DNA of 64,000 nucleotides from an uncultured Eubacterium sp. (GCA_934320655.1 CAKRFN010000005.1:62001-126000); one strand, 5' to 3'. Positions 51,760 through 60,556 are shown, numbered from the stretch's first letter. Made by a program: numbers and translations. The notes: generated from the letters alone by a model not told the origin.

Positions 51760-53103
51760 ATGAAGAAGAAGGTATTATCCGTATTACTCAGTGTAGCAAT
51801 GATGTCTACGTTACTCGTTGGCTGTGGCGGCGGTGACAGCGCAGACAGCACAAACGCACCCGCAGACGACGGTGGCAGCAGCGACAGTGGCAGTGACACA
51901 GCAGCAGCCGATGGCGCAGAGGAGATCACATGGATGTTCTGGGATGATCTGAATGCGACGGAAGATCTGATCTCACTCGGATATAAGGATGTTGTAGACA
52001 GATTTAACAAAGATTATGAAGGAAAGTACCATGTGACTCCGATTACAACAAACCTCGAGGAGTATTACACGAAGCTGAATGCACTGGTTGCTTCCAATGA
52101 GACCCCGGACTGCTTTATCGTCAGCCCCGGACCGAACCTCGATGTATATGTAGAACCCGGCGTGGCAGCAGATCTGACCGATGATCTCAAAGCAGATGGA
52201 TGGCTGGATACATTCAATGGTGGCGAGGGAGCATTCTCACAGCAGACATATGATGGCAAGATCTATGCAGTTCCTTTGAATATCGCGGCAGCATGTGTAT
52301 TCTATAATACCGAGATGTTTGAAAAGGCTGGTATCAGCACGATGCCGACTGATTGGGATGGATTTATCGATGCATGTGACAAGTTACAGGCAGCAGGCTA
52401 TACACCGATTTCGATTTCCGCAGGTACTGCATGGTGCTTATCCATGTTAGCAGGTTATCTGTGTGACGCAGAGGGTGTGGATCTGGATGCGATCGATGCA
52501 GGTACTGCCCACTGGACAGATGCAAACGTTGTCGCTGCTGCAAACAAGATGCTTGAACTGTCTAAGTATTTCCAGCCGACAGCAGCAGGAGATACCAACG
52601 ATGTCGCAACAGCAAACTTCTACAACGAAGAAGCAGCAATGCTGATCCAGGGATCATGGGCAATCGCTCAGATCAATGGTTCTAACCCTGATTTTGAGGA
52701 TAAGTGTGGTGTATTCGCATTCCCCGGAACAAACGGAAGAGTTATTGCAAAGTCTGATAGCTTAGCAATGAGCGCAAACACCAAGCACAAAGATGCGGTT
52801 CTTGCATTCATGAAATATTTCACAGACGATACAGCACAGAAGTATACGGCTGAGGTCGGTGGAAAGATTCCGGTCACTAAGGTTGATTATGATGCAGACA
52901 AGGCACCTGCCCAGCTTGCATATGTTATGGATGTATTCAGTAATGCATCGTCTACTTTTGGATTCTATAATGAGTCGCTTGCTTCTACAGAGGCAGGATC
53001 TACATTTGATGATGCAATGGTATCTATCTATCTGGGAACTCCGGTAGAGGAAGGATTGCAGACGATTGAAGATTTCTATGTAAACAACGTATGGAATAAG
53101 TAA
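51760..53103 (+). CDS. Sugar ABC importer solute-binding lipoprotein
   Basis: A 447-residue protein. The lipoprotein signal MKKKVLSVLLSVAMMSTLLVGC places the lipidated Cys at 22. A Ser/Asp/Gly-rich tether follows, then a family 1 binding protein fold (ITWMFWDDLNATEDLI, YYTKLNALVASNETPDCFIVS, IYAVPLNIAAACVFYNTEMFEKAGI, FYNEEAAMLIQGSWAIAQI). GGGAGGG precedes the ATG at 51760. It should present xylo-oligosaccharides to the permeases that follow; the ligand is inferred from the neighbouring enzymes. Confidence 0.92.
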   Translation: MKKKVLSVLLSVAMMSTLLVGCGGGDSADSTNAPADDGGSSDSGSDTAAADGAEEITWMFWDDLNATEDLISLGYKDVVDRFNKDYEGKYHVTPITTNLEEYYTKLNALVASNETPDCFIVSPGPNLDVYVEPGVAADLTDDLKADGWLDTFNGGEGAFSQQTYDGKIYAVPLNIAAACVFYNTEMFEKAGISTMPTDWDGFIDACDKLQAAGYTPISISAGTAWCLSMLAGYLCDAEGVDLDAIDAGTAHWTDANVVAAANKMLELSKYFQPTAAGDTNDVATANFYNEEAAMLIQGSWAIAQINGSNPDFEDKCGVFAFPGTNGRVIAKSDSLAMSANTKHKDAVLAFMKYFTDDTAQKYTAEVGGKIPVTKVDYDADKAPAQLAYVMDVFSNASSTFGFYNESLASTEAGSTFDDAMVSIYLGTPVEEGLQTIEDFYVNNVWNK

Positions 53104-53183
53104 TCGCACAATTGGAAAAATAAGAGCTGGCTGCGGGATTGGAAAGAACCGGTCCCGCAGTTTCTAAAATTCTGGAGGTTTTT

Positions 53184-54071
53184 ATGGACAAATTATTGAG
53201 GAATAAAAAAGCGATTATCTTTTTTGTCGCACCGGCATTCCTGCTATTTACGTTTGTTTTGTTTATTCCGATCTGCCAGTCATTGTACTATTCGCTGTGC
53301 AGCTATGATGCATTGACAAAGCCGGAATTTATTGGATTAGAAAATTACAGACAGTTGCTTTTGAACGATAAGACGATGCGTATCGCGCTCAAAAATTCAC
53401 TGTTTTTTATGGTGTTCTCGTGTGTGTCGCAGCTGATCATGGGTCTGCTGCTGGCGGCACTGCTGACCAATATTGAAAAGGGAAGAAACTTCTTTAAAAA
53501 TGTGTATTATCTGCCCTGCGTGCTGTCATCCGCAGCGCTCGGTCTGTTGTGGATGTTCATTTTCAGCCCGAAGCTGGGTATCAACCAGATTTTAGCGACA
53601 TGGGGCATTCAGGGACCGCTGTGGCTGATGGATGTCAAAGGCTTTATCAATCTGCCGATGAAGGTCATCGCATTTGTCGCACTGTGGCAGTATGTCGGAC
53701 AGTCGATGATGCTCTATATGGCGCAGATCTCCGGTATTGACAAGAGTCTCTACGAGGCGTCCTACATCGACGGAGCGACGAAAAAGCAGGCATTTTTACA
53801 TATCACACTGCCGCTCATCCGCCCGATGGTGGCGACCGCGATGTCATTGAACTGTATCGGTTCGCTGAAATTCTTTGATCTGATCTTCAACATGACAGAG
53901 GCAGGACCGAACCATCAGACTGAAGTGCTGGCGACGCATCTGTATACACAGGGCTTTAAATACTTTAAATACGGCTACGCGAGTGCGATCGGTGTGGTTC
54001 TGCTCGTCTTGTGTCTGGTCATGACCTTTATCATCAACAAGTTTGTCAAAGTTGAATCATATGAAATGTAG
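53184..54071 (+). CDS. Sugar ABC importer permease, MalF-type
   Basis: A 295-residue protein from the ATG at 53184 (GGAGG upstream). Six membrane segments are seen (IIFFVAPAFLLFTFVLFIPI first, VVLLVLCLVMTFIINKF last). The ATPase-contact loop EASYIDGATKKQAFLHITLPLIRP has the EAA signature near residue 190-215. It pairs with the next permease. The transporter must borrow its ATPase, since none is encoded here. Confidence 0.92.
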   Translation: MDKLLRNKKAIIFFVAPAFLLFTFVLFIPICQSLYYSLCSYDALTKPEFIGLENYRQLLLNDKTMRIALKNSLFFMVFSCVSQLIMGLLLAALLTNIEKGRNFFKNVYYLPCVLSSAALGLLWMFIFSPKLGINQILATWGIQGPLWLMDVKGFINLPMKVIAFVALWQYVGQSMMLYMAQISGIDKSLYEASYIDGATKKQAFLHITLPLIRPMVATAMSLNCIGSLKFFDLIFNMTEAGPNHQTEVLATHLYTQGFKYFKYGYASAIGVVLLVLCLVMTFIINKFVKVESYEM

Positions 54072-54089
54072 GGCGGGAGGAGAACTGAC

Positions 54090-54932
54090 ATGAAAAGAAA
54101 TAATAGAAAAAAACTGAGCGTGTCCCGGATCGTGATCTATGCGTTTTTGATCATCCTCGCGTTTATCTATCTGGCACCGCTGCTGTGGATGCTGCTTGTT
54201 TCGGTCAAGGATAACGCGGAGATCTTCGCTTCGCCGTTTGCACTGCCCAAACGTATCCAGTGGGAAAACTACACGTTTGCATGGACGGCAGGATATCTTG
54301 GCAAGGCGACGCTCAATTCGGCGATTGTCTGTGTGACCGCATTGATTCTGAGCCTTGTATTTGGTTCAATGGCGGCGTTTGCGATTGCGAGAATGCGCTG
54401 GAAATATTCAAGGCTGATGATGACGTATTTCCTGATCGGAATGATGGTGCCGATTCACTGCGTATTGATTCCGTTGTTTAAGACGTTTTCAAGTATTGGC
54501 TTGTATAATAATCTGAGTGGATTGATTCTTCCATATGTGACATTTTCACTGCCAATTACGATTTATATTATGGAAGGTTTTTTTGAAAACATGCCGCAGG
54601 AGATTTTCGAGGCAGCATGTATCGACGGATGTAACATCTACAAATGCTTTAGCACGATCGCAGTTCCGCTGTCCAAGACCGGACTGTTTGTGACCGGACT
54701 GATGTCATTCGTCGCGAACTGGAATGAGCTGCTGCTGGCAATGGTATTTATCTCAAATGATCTGAAAAAGACACTGCCGGTATCGTTGTCCAAGTTCGTA
54801 GGACCGTATAACACGAACTATGTGCAGATGTTTGCGGCGATCATCATCGCCATCATACCGACGATCGTCGTATATTGCTGCTTCAGTAACCAGATCGTAG
54901 ACGGACTGACGGCAGGTGCGGTAAAAGGATAG
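54090..54932 (+). CDS. Sugar ABC importer permease, MalG-type
   Basis: A 280-residue protein with six membrane segments (IVIYAFLIILAFIYLAPLLWMLLVSV first) and the EAA loop EAACIDGCNIYKCFSTIAVPLSKTG. It ends in VDGLTAGAVKG, the usual MalG-type tail. GGGAGGAG lies upstream. It is the last gene of the importer operon; its stop codon falls within a palindromic repeat. Confidence 0.92.
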   Translation: MKRNNRKKLSVSRIVIYAFLIILAFIYLAPLLWMLLVSVKDNAEIFASPFALPKRIQWENYTFAWTAGYLGKATLNSAIVCVTALILSLVFGSMAAFAIARMRWKYSRLMMTYFLIGMMVPIHCVLIPLFKTFSSIGLYNNLSGLILPYVTFSLPITIYIMEGFFENMPQEIFEAACIDGCNIYKCFSTIAVPLSKTGLFVTGLMSFVANWNELLLAMVFISNDLKKTLPVSLSKFVGPYNTNYVQMFAAIIIAIIPTIVVYCCFSNQIVDGLTAGAVKG

Positions 54933-54969
54933 GGAACTCCTATCGGACAAAAGGTTCTTCGAAGGTTAC
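54929..54969. repeat. Palindromic intergenic repeat, copy 2 (right end of the xylan locus)
   Basis: ATAGGGAACTCCTAT, then CGGACAAAAGGTTCTTCGAAGG. It matches copy 1 at 44815 in the palindrome (13 of 15) and more loosely beyond it. It overlaps the stop codon of the MalG-type permease. Confidence 0.5.
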
Positions 54970-55000
54970 ATTTTTTTGTTCATCTCATACTTTGGGAGGA

Positions 55001-55029
55001 TTTACATTATCTGGAATTATGTGTATAGT
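55001..55029 (+). promoter_or_regulatory. Promoter with upstream box shared with 13820-13866
   Basis: TTTACA and TATAGT at 17 bases. The 17 bases before it (CTCATACTTTGGGAGGA) match CTCATACTTTGGAACGA at 13820 at 14 of 17 positions. Confidence 0.6.
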
Positions 55030-55070
55030 GAAAGAGTAATAAAGGTAATGGAAATACGAAGGAACAAATT

Positions 55071-55498
55071 ATGGGATTAAATAAAGGATGGAACAATATT
55101 CCAAAGAAGATATTGGCGGCGGGATTGTCGCTCATGATGATCGGGGGATCGCACGATCTGTCAGCGTCAGTGGCTGCCGCACAGACGACGGAGCCGCAGG
55201 CGGCGGTTGCAGCGCGATTGAAGAGCATACCCACCACTGGACTTACTCGGGAAATGGTTATAGCAATATGATGGCATGTCGCTGTGACAGTGCTGTTGGA
55301 ACGTGCCCGGTTGAGGATCGAATGGCGTGGATTCAGGTGGATGCCGGAGAGTATTGGGGATGGCTGATGATAGAAGGGGCAAAGGCGGGAGCACAGGTCA
55401 CAATTGCTAAAGTCACGCCGGTAGTCAAACAGCAGCCGGATACGACGCCTGCAAAGTTGGGAATGCGTGCAGGCAGGACGACAAAAGGAAACAAGTAA
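55071..55498 (+). pseudogene. Small secreted protein with a frameshift
   Basis: The first frame gives a signal peptide (WNNIPKKILAAGLSLMMIGGSHDLSASVAAA) and a few more residues, then turns nonsensical. From about 55200 a second frame gives a Cys-rich, protein-like sequence (GGCSAIEEHTHHWTYSGNGYSNMMACRCDS ... DRMAWIQVDAGEYWGWLMIEGAKAGAQVTIAKVTP) up to the stop at 55498. The change falls in CAGGCGGCGG, where loss of one base from a GCG run would explain it. The joined protein would have about 142 residues. It may be a true frameshift, a phase-variable tract or a sequencing error. I recognise no family. Confidence 0.6.
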
Positions 55499-55522
55499 AT
55501 ACAACCGAAACTGAATGGAACA

Positions 55523-55552
55523 AAAATGGCGCGGATTTCCGCGTCATTTTTT
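55523..55552 (+). terminator. Terminator after the frameshifted secreted-protein gene
   Basis: AAAATGGCGCGG pairs with CCGCGTCATTTT around ATTT, followed by TT. It separates this gene from the sigma-factor operon. Confidence 0.85.
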
Positions 55553-55680
55553 CATACAAAATTAGAAAAGATGAAGACATACCGCACGCACATACGTTAT
55601 AGTGATTAGCAGACAGAAAAGGAAATAGAAAAGGGCACAGAAAAACAAAGGGGGTGAGACGCATCGAGAAGGTATCAGAC

Positions 55681-56289
55681 ATGGATATTGAACAGTATTT
55701 TTCCTATCTGCTCAGGCAATATGAAAAGCTGGTATATAGCATCTGTTATAAGACCTGCGGCAACCCATTCGATGCGCAGGATCTTACCCAGGATACGTTT
55801 TTAGCGGTGTACAAGCATCTGGGTACATTTGACCGGATGTATGAGCGTGCATGGATCTGTCGGATTGCGAGCAACAAGGCGATTGATTATATAAAGAGCC
55901 GAAAGCGCCTGGAGGAATGCCATGAGGATGAATATTTTACAGAAGTGGCAGATCCGGGAGACGGACCGGAGGAAGTATACTTACAAAAAGAGGCAAAGGA
56001 ACTGGTGTTATCTGTCTGCAACCAGCTGCAGAGCCCCTACCGGGAAGTCGCATACGAGCATTTTTATCTGGAGAAACCGATGCCGCAGATCGCGCGTGAG
56101 AAGGAGACGAATCTAAAGACGGTTCAGACGCGTGTATACCGTGCCAGGGCGCAGATACGAAAGCTGCTGGAAAAACAAAGACACGCCCAAAGCGTTGGAA
56201 AGAGCGTTGGAAAAGGCAGCGGAAAAAGTGCCGGAAAGGACGCTGAAAATGAAAGACGAAAAGCCAAAGAAGGAGGAGATAGCTCATGA
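55681..56289 (+). CDS. ECF-type RNA polymerase sigma factor
   Basis: A 202-residue protein from the ATG at 55681 (AGAAGG 8-9 bases upstream); a GTG at 55654 is an alternative. Region 2 is LVYSICYKTCGNPFDAQDLTQDTFLAVYKHLGTFD with the core-binding DAxDLxQxTF and AWICRIASNKAIDYIKSRKR. Region 4 is LQSPYREVAYEHFYLEKPMPQIAREKETNLKTVQTRVYRARAQIRKLLEK. A Lys/Gly/Ser-rich tail of about 35 residues follows. Its TGA overlaps the next gene's ATG by 4 bases (ATGA), as is usual for sigma/anti-sigma pairs. It probably controls this four-gene operon. Confidence 0.92.
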   Translation: MDIEQYFSYLLRQYEKLVYSICYKTCGNPFDAQDLTQDTFLAVYKHLGTFDRMYERAWICRIASNKAIDYIKSRKRLEECHEDEYFTEVADPGDGPEEVYLQKEAKELVLSVCNQLQSPYREVAYEHFYLEKPMPQIAREKETNLKTVQTRVYRARAQIRKLLEKQRHAQSVGKSVGKGSGKSAGKDAENERRKAKEGGDSS

Positions 56290-56666
56290 CAACACAATTA
56301 CGGCAGATGCATCTGACAGAGAATGATTTTAAACAGTGGGAGCAGGGCATGCTTTCTCCTGTGCAGATGGAACGCTTTCTGACGCATACAGCGAACTGCC
56401 CACATTGCGGGGATGCATGGATGGCATATATGGAGCATCATAGCGAGGCACTTGAACAGCCGCCGGCATATCTGGCGGAGGAGATTGCGGAGCGTGCGCA
56501 TGAACCGGATGTAGTTCTTGCGCAGAAGGCGCACACGACATCGAAGCGCGTGCAGTTACTGTTATACAGCCTGAAAGTCGGCGTGGCGCTGGCGGCTTCG
56601 ATCTATATGATATTTGCGATGGATGCACAGGCACTGGATCAGGTGATGCAGTTGTTTGTAAAATGA
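56286..56666 (+). CDS. Anti-sigma factor with zinc finger (ZAS type)
   Basis: A 126-residue protein. FLTHTANCPHCGDAWMAY contains the H-x3-C-x2-C zinc motif of ZAS anti-sigma factors, near residue 35. A short linker leads to a single membrane segment (SLKVGVALAASIYMIFAM) near 95-113, so the zinc domain faces the cytoplasm and holds the sigma factor. Translational coupling to the sigma gene supports the pairing. The stimulus is unknown. Confidence 0.85.
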   Translation: MTTQLRQMHLTENDFKQWEQGMLSPVQMERFLTHTANCPHCGDAWMAYMEHHSEALEQPPAYLAEEIAERAHEPDVVLAQKAHTTSKRVQLLLYSLKVGVALAASIYMIFAMDAQALDQVMQLFVK

Positions 56667-56694
56667 TGATTTGGTGAGATAGGAGGACAGATCT

Positions 56695-57324
56695 ATGACA
56701 AGGAAAAAACGAGGATTTTGGACATTTATTTTTTCGCTGATACCGGGTGCAGGCGAGATGTATCTGGGCTTTATGAAACGCGGCGTCAGTACGATGCTGG
56801 TATTTTTAGGGTGGTTGACATTTTGTGGGATGAGTGGTTTTGATGTGGGTGTCATTCTGGTGTCGGTGATCTGGTTTTATAGCTTTTTCACGGTACACAA
56901 TCTGGTATCGCTGCCGGATGAGGAGTTCTACCAGCAGGAGGATGATTATATCCTCATCCATATGGACCGCATCGTAGGTATCGACCAGTGGGAGCGCGGC
57001 AAGGTGAAGTTTTTAGCGGCTGCATTGATTATTATCGGTATATTTACCGCGGCACAGCAGATATGGCAGATGTTATGGGGCATTCTGCCGGACTGGCTGC
57101 AAAGTGAGGTGGGCGTGGTCTATTACGGTCTGCCTAAGGTCGTGATTTCGCTGCTGCTGATCGCGCTTGGCATCTATCTGATCCGCGGGAAAAAGAAGCA
57201 GCTTGACCGGCAGGCCGAGGTTGTATACGATATGCCGCAGTCAGAGATGCAGGACGGGAGCCCCGTGCAGGATGTCACACCGGATGTGATCGTGCTGCCG
57301 GATACAAAGAAGGAGAACAAATGA
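56695..57324 (+). CDS. Membrane protein of the sigma-factor operon
   Basis: A 209-residue protein. The start (GFWTFIFSLIPGAGEMYLGFMKRGVSTMLVFLGWL) is like the TM2/DUF5683-type hairpin P-G-x-G-x-x-Y-L-G, followed by two or three more membrane segments (AAALIIIGIFTAAQQIW, VVISLLLIALGIYLI). The C-terminal tail is polar. AGGAGG lies upstream. It may be an envelope-stress protein, as in LiaI/PspC-type operons, which is inference from topology and neighbours. Confidence 0.75.
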   Translation: MTRKKRGFWTFIFSLIPGAGEMYLGFMKRGVSTMLVFLGWLTFCGMSGFDVGVILVSVIWFYSFFTVHNLVSLPDEEFYQQEDDYILIHMDRIVGIDQWERGKVKFLAAALIIIGIFTAAQQIWQMLWGILPDWLQSEVGVVYYGLPKVVISLLLIALGIYLIRGKKKQLDRQAEVVYDMPQSEMQDGSPVQDVTPDVIVLPDTKKENK

Positions 57325-57641
57325 TGAAAAAGACGAGACGTGTAGGCAGTCTGACCTGTGGACTGGCGCTGATAGGGTTTGGTGTGATGTTTATGCTGAA
57401 TACGCTCTTTGATCTCGTATCATATACGGCGATATTTAACCTCTGGCCGCTGCTGCTCATCTGCCTGGGTGCAGAGATGCTGTTTGTAAATTCAAAATAC
57501 AGTGACACAGAACAGTTTACGCTTGTCTATGATAAGGGAGCGATCGTGCTCCTGATACTGGTCACGATCTTCGCAGTTGGCATGGGTGGCGTGGATTATT
57601 GCATGCATCTGGCGCAGCAGTATGGAAATAGTGTTTTTTAA
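57324..57641 (+). CDS. LiaI/LiaF-like transmembrane protein (DUF5668-type)
   Basis: A 105-residue protein with three membrane helices. The opening VGSLTCGLALIGFGVMFMLNTLFDL ... FNLWPLLLICLGAEML is the pattern of LiaI/LiaF-TM-like domains (G-x-x-L-I-x-x-G, then W-P-x-x-L-I-x-x-G). The stop of the previous gene overlaps its ATGATG start. It likely senses or responds to cell-envelope stress with the other operon members. Confidence 0.78.
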   Translation: MKKTRRVGSLTCGLALIGFGVMFMLNTLFDLVSYTAIFNLWPLLLICLGAEMLFVNSKYSDTEQFTLVYDKGAIVLLILVTIFAVGMGGVDYCMHLAQQYGNSVF

Positions 57642-57720
57642 GAACAAGACTTGATTTTTTATAAAAATTGCGCTAACGTTTCTGGTAGTATACAAATGAA
57701 AGTCTAAAGGGGACGTTGGT

Positions 57721-59094
57721 ATGAGTAATACGGATAAAAGATATGAGATAGATATGGTGAACGGTCCCATCTTAAAAAAGATGCTGCTGTTCACCATTCC
57801 TTTAATGTTTTCAAGTATTTTGCAGCTGCTGTTCAACGCGGCTGATATTGTGGTGGTCGGACGTTTCGCCGGAGACAATTCACTGGCGGCAGTCGGCTGT
57901 AACGGCGCATTGATTAACCTGATGACAAATGTGTTTTTGGGTTTGTCTGTCGGCGGCAATGTGCTCGCGGCACGCGATTACGGTGCCGGAAACGAGGAAG
58001 AGCTGAGTAAGACCGTGCACACAGCCATGCTGCTCGGCATCATCAGTGGCATCATACTGACAATCGCCGGTGTGATCTTTGCACCACAGTTGTTGGAACT
58101 CATGCAGACACCGGAAAATGTGCTGCCGCTCGCGGCGTTGTATCTGCGCATCTATTTTCTTGGCATGACGGCGATGATGGTGTACAACTTCGGAAGCGCC
58201 CTGCTGCGTTCGATCGGCGATACCAAGCGCCCACTGTATTATCTCGTGGCGGCGGGTGTGATCAATGTTATTTTGAATCTGGTGTTTGTCATTGTTTTCC
58301 GGATGGATGTGGCAGGTGTCGGACTCGCAACCGTGATCTCGCAGTGCGTATCGGCGGTGCTCGTTGTGCGCTGCATGATGCGTGAGCAGGGCGGTATCCG
58401 TCTGATTCCGCGCAGGCTGCATATTTATAAGGATAAACTCATTCAGATCGTTCAGGTCGGACTCCCGGCAGGCTTTCAGGGCGCAGTATTTTCACTGTCC
58501 AATGTCGTGATCCAATCCTCGGTCAACCTGTTCGGTGAGACGGTCGTTGCGGGCAATTCTGCGGCGATGAATCTGGAGGGCTTTGTGTATGTGTCCATGA
58601 ATGCGTTTCATCAGGCAGCGATCTCGTTTACGAGCCAGAATGTCGGTGCAGGCAGGCGGGAGCGGATCGGAAAGATTTTATTGACGGCAGAGGGCTGTGT
58701 GATCGTGACGGGTCTGCTGTTTGGCTGGGTGATGTATGGATTCGGGCGGCCGCTGCTGCACATTTATTCAAACAGCAGTCATGTGATCGATGCGGGCATG
58801 GTGCGTATGCGGATCATTTTGCTGCCGTATGCGCTGTGTGGCATGATGGATGTCGTTGTAGGTGTGCTGCGCGGTATGGGCTACTCGGTCGGACCGATGA
58901 TTATGTCGCTCATCGGTGCGTGCGGACTGCGGCTCGTGTGGATTGCAACGGTGTTCCAGATCCCTCAGTTCCACAACATTTCGACCGTGTATGTGTCCTA
59001 TCCGATCACATGGGCGATCACGCTGCTCGCACAGCTTTTGTTGTATGTATATGCATCGAAAAAAATGAAGGGGACAGCTTATGCGAACTATTGA
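57721..59094 (+). CDS. MATE family efflux transporter
   Basis: A 457-residue protein with about 12 membrane helices and the typical MATE opening VNGPILKKMLLFTIPLMFSSILQLLFNAADIVVVGRFAG, the NALINLMTNVFLGLSVGGNVLAARDYGAG segment and the second-half repeat QVGLPAGFQGAVFSLSNVVIQSSVNLFG. It should export cationic compounds by sodium or proton antiport. The coding end overlaps holA by 14 bases, an arrangement that couples translation. Confidence 0.92.
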   Translation: MSNTDKRYEIDMVNGPILKKMLLFTIPLMFSSILQLLFNAADIVVVGRFAGDNSLAAVGCNGALINLMTNVFLGLSVGGNVLAARDYGAGNEEELSKTVHTAMLLGIISGIILTIAGVIFAPQLLELMQTPENVLPLAALYLRIYFLGMTAMMVYNFGSALLRSIGDTKRPLYYLVAAGVINVILNLVFVIVFRMDVAGVGLATVISQCVSAVLVVRCMMREQGGIRLIPRRLHIYKDKLIQIVQVGLPAGFQGAVFSLSNVVIQSSVNLFGETVVAGNSAAMNLEGFVYVSMNAFHQAAISFTSQNVGAGRRERIGKILLTAEGCVIVTGLLFGWVMYGFGRPLLHIYSNSSHVIDAGMVRMRIILLPYALCGMMDVVVGVLRGMGYSVGPMIMSLIGACGLRLVWIATVFQIPQFHNISTVYVSYPITWAITLLAQLLLYVYASKKMKGTAYANY

Positions 59095-60073
59095 CGAGGA
59101 TATCAAAAACAATACATTCCGTACCGCCTATCTGCTCTACGGCGAGGAGGCTTATCTGAAAAAACAGTACAAGGATAAGCTGCGTGCAGCGCTGTGGCAG
59201 GAGGGTGATACGATGAACGCGGCGTTTTATCAGGGAAAAAACACGAATCCGAAGGAGCTGATTGATCTGGCGGAGACGATGCCTTTTTTTGCGGATCACC
59301 GTCTCATTCTTGTGGAGGATTCCGGCTTTTTCAAGAGTGGGGCGGACGATCTGGCAGAATATATGGAGCATGTTCCGGACACGACGACGTTTGTGTTTGT
59401 TGAGACCGAAGTTGACAAGCGCAGCCGCATGTATAAGGCGCTCAAAAATCATGGGCGGATCGTGGAGTTTGCGGCGCAGAATCAGGAGCTTTTGACGCGC
59501 TGGATGCTCGGGCGGCTCAAACGCGAAAATAAAAATATTACAAAGGCGGCAATGCAGGAGTTTTTTGACCGCGTCGGCACGGATATGGGTACACTCGACC
59601 GCGAGATGGAAAAGCTGATCTGCTATTGTATGGATCGGGATGTCATTGAATTGCCGGATGTGGAGGCGGTCTGTCCGCAGGCGGTCACAAACCGCGTCTT
59701 TGATATGGTGAGTGCGATCGTCGAGTGCCGCAGAAAGGATGCGCTCGAGATGTACTATGATCTGCTGGCGCTCAAGGAGCCGCCGCTGCGCATCCTGTTT
59801 CTGATCACGAGGCAGTATAATATCCTGATGCAGCTCAAGGATCTGCGCCGCAAGGGAATGAATAACAGCGCGATGGCAAAGGCGGCAGGTATTCCGCCGT
59901 TTGCGGTCAGCAAATCACTCGGGCAGGCTTCGCGGCTGTCGATCGACAGTATCAAAAAGATCCTCGCCTACAGCGTGGAGATGGAGGAGGCGGTCAAGAC
60001 AGGGCAGATGAATGAGCAGATCGCGGTCGAGCTGGTGATTATAGAGGCAAGCCGCGAGCGGGAATATAAATAA
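59081..60073 (+). CDS. holA: DNA polymerase III subunit delta
   Basis: A 330-residue protein. AYLLYGEEAYLKKQYKDKL and FFADHRLILVEDSGFF are the family's N-terminal motifs; FVETEVDKRSRMYKAL and the C-terminal clamp-loader helices (LALKEPPLRILFLITRQYNILMQLK) follow. It is part of the clamp loader that opens the beta clamp. The order holA, convergent rpsT, gpr, spoIIP is standard in Clostridia, which supports the call. Confidence 0.93.
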   Translation: MRTIDEDIKNNTFRTAYLLYGEEAYLKKQYKDKLRAALWQEGDTMNAAFYQGKNTNPKELIDLAETMPFFADHRLILVEDSGFFKSGADDLAEYMEHVPDTTTFVFVETEVDKRSRMYKALKNHGRIVEFAAQNQELLTRWMLGRLKRENKNITKAAMQEFFDRVGTDMGTLDREMEKLICYCMDRDVIELPDVEAVCPQAVTNRVFDMVSAIVECRRKDALEMYYDLLALKEPPLRILFLITRQYNILMQLKDLRRKGMNNSAMAKAAGIPPFAVSKSLGQASRLSIDSIKKILAYSVEMEEAVKTGQMNEQIAVELVIIEASREREYK

Positions 60074-60088
60074 AAAAGCATACAAAAA

Positions 60089-60116
60089 AGTCCGGGGAGG
60101 GTGACTCTTCCGGACT
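60089..60116. terminator. Terminator between holA and rpsT
   Basis: AGTCCGG pairs with CCGGACT around a 14-base loop that has a further GAG/CTC pairing. It lies between convergent genes and can serve both. Confidence 0.75.
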
Positions 60117-60163
60117 ATATTTGTGGGTTAATGTATATATTTTATCGAATGATTTCCGACTGA

Positions 60164-60427
60164 TTAAGCGATCTTGTTGACAGCTTTTGTCAGGCGGGAA
60201 ATCTTTCTTGAAGAAGTATTCTTGTGATATACTCCCTTGGAAGTAGCCTTGCTGATCTCACCGATAGCAGCCTTTAAAGCCTCGGTAGCAGCAGCCTGAT
60301 CCTTAGCAGCGATCGCAGCGTCTACTTTCTTGATAGATGTCTTTACTTTAGATCTGATTGCTTTATTTCTTGCAGCCTTACGCTCTGTTACAAGAATTCT
60401 CTTCTTAGCAGATTTGATGTTTGCCAA
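60164..60427 (-). CDS. rpsT: 30S ribosomal protein S20
   Basis: An 87-residue, Lys/Arg/Ala-rich protein: ANIKSAKKRILVTERKAARNKAIRSKVKT and the ending GVYHKNTSSRKISRLTKAVNKIA are typical of S20. It starts at TTG (60427) with GGAGGTG about 8 bases upstream. A TTG start is common for rpsT and may serve translational self-control. S20 binds 16S rRNA early in small-subunit assembly. Confidence 0.96.
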   Translation of the reverse strand: MANIKSAKKRILVTERKAARNKAIRSKVKTSIKKVDAAIAAKDQAAATEALKAAIGEISKATSKGVYHKNTSSRKISRLTKAVNKIA

Positions 60428-60556
60428 AACCGTACACCTCCGTTTTTTGATATTTTTTAAATACGTGATTAAGAAATGCAGCCATTTCTTAATAATTGTA
60501 GTCTCATGCTGCATCAGAGCCGGACACGGACGTATCTGATGTACGCACACTAGATT

